DNA from: Dehalococcoidia bacterium
GTDB taxonomy: Bacteria > Chloroflexota > Dehalococcoidia > Dehalococcoidales > DAOWLH01
DNA: 10,662 bases
Reading direction: 5' to 3'
NCBI GenBank assembly: GCA_030638985.1
Contig: DAOWDO010000065.1
Coordinates: forward strand, 1 to 10,662
Both the position numbers and the translations under genes were made by a program. The notes beneath the pieces were generated by a model, which saw only the letters and a program-made list of their open reading frames with translations, made no database searches and was not told where the DNA came from. Positions 7,987 to 10,662 of this stretch are shown here, one piece after another (position 1 is the first letter of the stretch; every line of letters begins with the position of its first letter).

Positions 7987-8011
7987 CCTCTCCCCCTTGT
8001 TCCCCCTCTCC
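7987..8011. repeat. Perfect 25-nt homopurine/homopyrimidine mirror repeat in the valS leader
   Basis: On the + strand, CCTCTCCCCCTT (7987-7998) is followed by a central G at 7999, and then by the same bases in reverse order (8000-8011). Apart from the centre, one strand is all pyrimidine. Such mirror repeats can form intramolecular triplex (H-DNA). On the valS-sense strand the two G5 tracts flanked by GG could also form a two-tier G-quadruplex in the mRNA, and they resemble Shine-Dalgarno sequence. The repeat is seen directly; any function is inference. Confidence 0.85.
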
Positions 8012-8028
8012 TTCTTCAGCTCAGAAGG
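8010..8028 (-). other. Small hairpin over the membrane-protein stop codon
   Basis: CCTTCT (8010-8015) and AGAAGG (8023-8028) are perfect 6-bp inverted arms around a 7-nt loop. The stop codon of the gene ending at 8021 lies within it. No T-tract follows on the minus strand, so it is not a canonical terminator. Transcription may continue into valS, perhaps with some mRNA-end protection or pausing. Confidence 0.4.
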
Positions 8029-8305
8029 AAAAGAATCTTCTGGACACAATTGGCATGAATACAAAGACCACAAATACCCAATATATAGCTAGACCACCAA
8101 GCCCCCACTTCCAACCCGCGGTAGCAAATAATGCGCCAAAGCCAGCTATCAAGAACAGGAGGTCGCTGACAATAAAAAGCGTCTCATGTCTATTGAAAAT
8201 CATTGGCCGTAAATACCTCTCTTCGTGCCGATAACAAAGGCTAATGTAGGAAGTCAGAGGTGCAGATATGAATAATATCACTATTGCCAGAATTAGTAGC
8301 CACAC
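8021..8305 (-). CDS. Small three-helix membrane protein, function unknown
   Basis: The 94-residue protein has three hydrophobic segments, about 2-22, 43-63 and 67-89. A basic, histidine-containing loop (YRHEERYLRPMIFNRHE, 25-41) joins the first two, and the tail is SRRFFSF. I do not recognise the family. The GTG start at 8305 has an AAGGGGGG ribosome binding site at about 8315-8322, roughly 9 nt upstream, which supports it as a real gene. GC content is lower than in valS and coaBC: two hand-counted 60-nt lines gave 23 and 25 G+C. It may share a transcript with valS, since the gap to the valS start is 62 nt. No clear promoter was found upstream, although 8306-8488 is the natural place for one. 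Confidence 0.7.
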   Translation of the reverse strand: MWLLILAIVILFISAPLTSYISLCYRHEERYLRPMIFNRHETLFIVSDLLFLIAGFGALFATAGWKWGLGGLAIYWVFVVFVFMPIVSRRFFSF

Positions 8306-8340
8306 AATTGCCAGCCCCCCTTCAATTGGTATATCTTGAC

Positions 8341-8368
8341 CTATCTATATTTACCCAGCAATAGATAG
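8341..8368. repeat. Perfect 8-bp inverted repeat upstream of the small membrane protein gene
   Basis: CTATCTAT (8341-8348) and ATAGATAG (8361-8368) are exact reverse complements separated by 12 nt. The site lies 36-63 bp upstream of the GTG at 8305, where an operator or a promoter-proximal hairpin could act. The arms are AT-rich, so an RNA hairpin would be weak; a dimeric regulator site is the alternative. No regulator is known from the window. Confidence 0.5.
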
Positions 8369-8416
8369 CTGCCGTTTTCATTTTTTCACCACTTACCACC
8401 CCTTACCAAGCAGCTA

Positions 8417-8445
8417 TTGACAAATTCAACAAAATCTGTTATTCT
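8417..8445 (+). promoter_or_regulatory. Consensus-like sigma-70 promoter reading into the NYN gene's 3' end
   Basis: A perfect TTGACA (8417-8422), a 17-bp spacer and TATTCT (8440-8445, 4 of 6 matches) form a good promoter on the + strand. The predicted start is near 8452. No + strand gene lies downstream; transcription would run into the hairpin and T-tract at 8464-8508, antisense to the end of the NYN gene. It may make a short RNA or be fortuitous in an AT-rich spacer. Confidence 0.45.
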
Positions 8446-8463
8446 TTATGCAGAATCACGACG

Positions 8464-8508
8464 AAAAGTACCCTGTGAGGTTCCGTCCTTACAGGGGGCT
8501 TTTCTTTT
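8464..8508. terminator. Bidirectional terminator hairpin at the end of the NYN gene
   Basis: CCCTGTGAGG (8471-8480) pairs with CCTTACAGGG (8487-8496) in a 10-bp stem with one G-T wobble and a 6-nt loop. Outer AAAAG (8464-8468) can pair with CTTTT (8499-8503). On the + strand CTTTTCTTTTT follows. On the - strand the hairpin is followed by TACTTTT. The NYN stop codon (8489-8491) lies inside the right arm, and the + strand T-tract is the complement of that gene's final lysine codons. It should terminate NYN transcription and also stop any + strand transcript. Confidence 0.7.
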
Positions 8509-8992
8509 TAAATTCCAATTTCCCCCTTAAATTGTCTAAATACGCTACTCGTCCTTTAGACGCTATATCCAGCAAATGTGAACAGCCCGCTTTACACGGC
8601 GCTAACACACATTCCAGTTTATTTTTCTCGCGCAAGTAGTTCACCAGACAGTAAAAGTCCCCGTCGCTGCTTACTATTATCGCTTTTTCGTAACTGTCCA
8701 AGTCTATCATAGCTTGTAATACTAACTCGGCGTCACAATTGCCTTTAACCTTGCCATCCGGTGTTTTTAGAATAGGTCTGAATATTATTAGGTAGCCTAC
8801 GGACTGCAAGTAGGTATACAGAGGCGTGTTCTCTGGCATATAACCAATGAAGTAATACGCCTTACCAACACCATAATGCTCACTTAAGTATATTCTAAAG
8901 CGGCGGTAGTCTAAATCCCAACCTACCTTGCGCATAGTCCGATGAAGGTTAGTTCCGTCAACAAAAGCATAATTAGCTTGAGGCTTTTTCAT
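8489..8992 (-). CDS. NYN-domain (LabA/DUF88-like) protein, putative RNase
   Basis: The 167-residue single-domain protein has the acidic motifs of the NYN/PIN-like nuclease fold: FVDGTNLH (10-17, D12 and N15), VKGNCDAELVLQAMID (82-97, D87 and D97) and IIVSSDGDFYCLVNYLRE (105-122, D110 and D112). NYN proteins such as Rae1 (YacP) in Bacillus are metal-dependent ribonucleases; LabA-like members are often of unknown role. Activity here is inferred from the motifs. It starts 17 nt after the coaBC stop, with only a close AAGG (8995-8998, 2 nt spacing) as binding site, so translation may be weak or coupled. GC is clearly lower than in coaBC: five hand-counted 60-nt lines gave 22-28 G+C, against 35 in one coaBC line. 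That, and the wide spread of this compact family, suggest acquisition by transfer. The C-terminus ends in a basic KKKSPL. Confidence 0.85.
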   Translation of the reverse strand: MKKPQANYAFVDGTNLHRTMRKVGWDLDYRRFRIYLSEHYGVGKAYYFIGYMPENTPLYTYLQSVGYLIIFRPILKTPDGKVKGNCDAELVLQAMIDLDSYEKAIIVSSDGDFYCLVNYLREKNKLECVLAPCKAGCSHLLDIASKGRVAYLDNLRGKLEFKKKSPL

Positions 8993-9009
8993 TACCTTAT
9001 ACCAAGCTT

Positions 9010-10197
9010 CTACCTCTTGACCAAAATCCCCACCACCCTGTCCAGAACCCTGTCCGCCACCTCTCGCTTGCTCATTAAAGGCAGGTCTTCAACCTTGCCG
9101 TTTTTATCAATTATGGTTACCTTGTTGCTGTCGGCGCCGAAGCCGCTGTCCTTGATAGTAATATCATTGGCCACTATAAGGTCAAGGCCTTTGGTCTCAA
9201 GCTTCTTTCGGGCGTTGGCGATAACATCTTCGCTTTCGGCGGCAAAGCCGACCTTGATAAAGCCGCCCTTTATTTCGGCCAGGATGTCCAGCGTGGCCAC
9301 CAGCCCCAGGGTCAGCTTGGCGCTTTTCTTCTTAATCTTGGCCCTGGCTACTTTCTCCGGCCGGTAGTCAGCTACCGCCGCCGCCATAATCAGGGCATCG
9401 GTATTCTTGGCTACTCTGGTCACCGCCCGCTTCATCTGGAGGGCGGTTTCAACGGTAACAACCTCGACCTCAGCCGGTGGCGGCAGGCTGGAGGTGGTAA
9501 CCAGCGTTACTTTAGCGCCTCTCTCCCGGGCTACCTCGGCCAGGGCGTAGCCCATCTTGCCTGATGAGCGGTTGCCGATGAAGCGCACCGGGTCAATCGG
9601 CTCCCGGGTGCCGCCGGCGGTAACCACCATCCGCTTTCCGGCGAGGTCGCTCTTGCGCTGCAGCACCTGCCTGATAGCACCTATAATCTTACCAAGTTCG
9701 GCCAGGCGGCCGATACCCGTTTTACCGGAAGCCAGGCGGCCGTACCCGGGTTCAATAATAACAAAGCCCCTGGCCCTGAGCCTCGCCAGGTTCTCCTGAG
9801 TAACCGGGTTGCGGTACATGTTGTCGTTCATCGCCGGGGCAACAATAACCGGAGCCCTGGTGGCCAGCACGGTGCAGGTGAGGATGTCATCGGCGATGCC
9901 GCTTGCCAGTTTGGCGATAACATTGGCCGTCGCCGGAGCAATAGCCACCACGTCGGCGGCTTCTGCCAGGGACACGTGCTCGATATTGAATTCTGAAGCC
10001 GGTTGCCACATGCCGGTAACCACCGGCCGGCCGGTGATGCTACGCAGGGTCAGCGGAGTGATGAACCTGGTAGCCGCTTCGGTCATAACCACTTCAACCC
10101 CGGCCCCGGCTTGAGTCAGCTTGCTGGCAAGGCCGGCCGCTTTATAGGCGGCGATGCTACCGGTTATTCCCAGAACTACCGTTTTTCCTTCAAGCAA
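9010..10197 (-). CDS. coaBC: Bifunctional phosphopantothenoylcysteine decarboxylase / phosphopantothenate--cysteine ligase
   Basis: CoaBC joins cysteine to 4'-phosphopantothenate using CTP (CoaB) and decarboxylates the product with FMN (CoaC), giving 4'-phosphopantetheine for coenzyme A. With a TTG start at 10197 it has 395 residues. The CoaC half shows GITGSIAAYK (10-19), catalytic-type His74 in IEHVSL, and APAMNDNMYRNP (120-131). The position of the E. coli catalytic Cys158 is Ser157, in RLASGKTGIGR. The CoaB half shows GGTREPIDPVRFIGNRSSGKMG (195-216, written in part as GGTREPIDPVRF then NRSSGKMG), AAAVADYRPEK (272-282) and a lysine-rich KIKKK. The TTG has a perfect AGGAGG at 10203-10208, 5 nt upstream, and gives the family N-terminus LEGKTVVLGITG. 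A GTG at 10236 overlaps the coaX stop as GTGA but has no binding site. It lies directly after coaX. Confidence 0.95.
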   Translation of the reverse strand: MLEGKTVVLGITGSIAAYKAAGLASKLTQAGAGVEVVMTEAATRFITPLTLRSITGRPVVTGMWQPASEFNIEHVSLAEAADVVAIAPATANVIAKLASGIADDILTCTVLATRAPVIVAPAMNDNMYRNPVTQENLARLRARGFVIIEPGYGRLASGKTGIGRLAELGKIIGAIRQVLQRKSDLAGKRMVVTAGGTREPIDPVRFIGNRSSGKMGYALAEVARERGAKVTLVTTSSLPPPAEVEVVTVETALQMKRAVTRVAKNTDALIMAAAVADYRPEKVARAKIKKKSAKLTLGLVATLDILAEIKGGFIKVGFAAESEDVIANARKKLETKGLDLIVANDITIKDSGFGADSNKVTIIDKNGKVEDLPLMSKREVADRVLDRVVGILVKR

Positions 10198-10232
10198 CCT
10201 GACCTCCTGGTTAAAAAGAAATCCATCATAGT

Positions 10233-10662
10233 TCACGTACTGTTTATGTCGTAGATGAGCCTCAGCCCAATTAAAGTCAGATTGAGATTCACCTCATCGA
10301 TTGCCTTGGTTTCCCTGGCTATCAGCTCGGCATAACCGCCGGTGGCTATCACCTTAGTCTTAACCCCCAGTTCCCTTTGAATGCGGGCGACCATGCCTTC
10401 CACCAGCCCGACGTAGCCGAAGACAATGCCGGATTTCATGGCATCAATGGTATTGGTCCCGATGACGCTGTCAGGCCGGCTCATTTCCACTCTGGGCAGC
10501 ATGGCTGCCCGCTGGAACATGGACTCGGCGGCGGTGGCCATTCCCGGGGCGATGGCCCCGCCCATATATTCGCCCTTCTCTGATATGGTGTCGAAGGTGG
10601 TGGCCGTGCCCAGGTCAACAATGATAAGCGGGCCACCGTAGAGGTGGTGAGCAGCGGCGGCA
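10233..10662 (-). CDS. coaX: Type III pantothenate kinase, C-terminal part (partial)
   Basis: The frame is open to the window edge and gives the last 142 residues of a protein usually about 255 long. It contains LIIVDLGTATTFD (12-24 of the fragment), the family's second DxGT-type motif, then GGAIAPGM, GTNTIDAMKSGIVFGYVGLV and IATGGYAELIA. These are characteristic of CoaX, an ASKHA-fold kinase that phosphorylates pantothenate, the first step of coenzyme A synthesis. The N-terminal DxGN phosphate-binding motif lies outside the window. The TGA stop overlaps a GTG of the coaBC frame, and the likely coaBC start is 35 nt further on. The two genes encode consecutive steps and are probably one operon. 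Confidence 0.93.
   Translation of the reverse strand, partial: AAAAHHLYGGPLIIVDLGTATTFDTISEKGEYMGGAIAPGMATAAESMFQRAAMLPRVEMSRPDSVIGTNTIDAMKSGIVFGYVGLVEGMVARIQRELGVKTKVIATGGYAELIARETKAIDEVNLNLTLIGLRLIYDINST

Noticed and set aside
7959..8020. T-box riboswitch before valS
   Set aside because: The leader is only 62 nt and has no AGGGTGGNACCGCG-like antiterminator sequence or terminator before the start codon; nothing similar was seen further upstream either.
8448..8639. Possible 63-residue protein downstream of the + strand promoter at 8417-8445
   Set aside because: Its ATG lies before the predicted transcription start, it has no binding site, a terminator hairpin falls within its first codons, and it is antisense to the NYN gene.

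Overview
The window is a housekeeping stretch of a bacterial chromosome, about 58% GC by eye, with a lower-GC interval at roughly 8.0-9.0 kb. Gene content and protein style suggest Chloroflexota, probably Dehalococcoidia. The evidence for this is a glyA-prs-DUF2007-secA run, a SecA with an insert after the first ATPase motifs, lineage-flavoured PRPP synthase motifs, and a coaX-coaBC pair upstream of valS. The assignment is an inference from memory of these families and no database was searched.

Layout. On the + strand (1-5273) are the 3' end of glyA, a rho-independent terminator, an extended -10 promoter, and prs overlapping a small DUF2007 protein. These are followed by secA, an unrecognised helical protein at the secA stop codon, and a four-helix membrane protein. 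The - strand genes (10662 down to 5286) converge on this block with only 12 nt between the two. In transcription order they are partial coaX, coaBC, a NYN/LabA-like putative RNase, a small membrane protein, and valS.

Function. The recognisable genes cover one-carbon metabolism (GlyA), PRPP supply (Prs), protein export (SecA), coenzyme A synthesis (CoaX phosphorylates pantothenate; CoaBC makes 4'-phosphopantetheine) and tRNA-Val charging (ValS). CoaX and CoaBC are consecutive reactions of one pathway and are encoded back to back.

The least ordinary part is 7959-8992. Two small AT-richer genes sit between coaBC and valS. The NYN gene's stop codon lies inside a strong hairpin with a T-tract on both strands. 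A consensus-like + strand promoter fires into that hairpin and could make an RNA of about 57 nt. The valS leader contains a perfect 25-nt mirror repeat. No CRISPR array, transposase, integrase, tRNA or rRNA was seen, and no intergenic stretch exceeds 300 bases. No complete new multi-gene system is evident.
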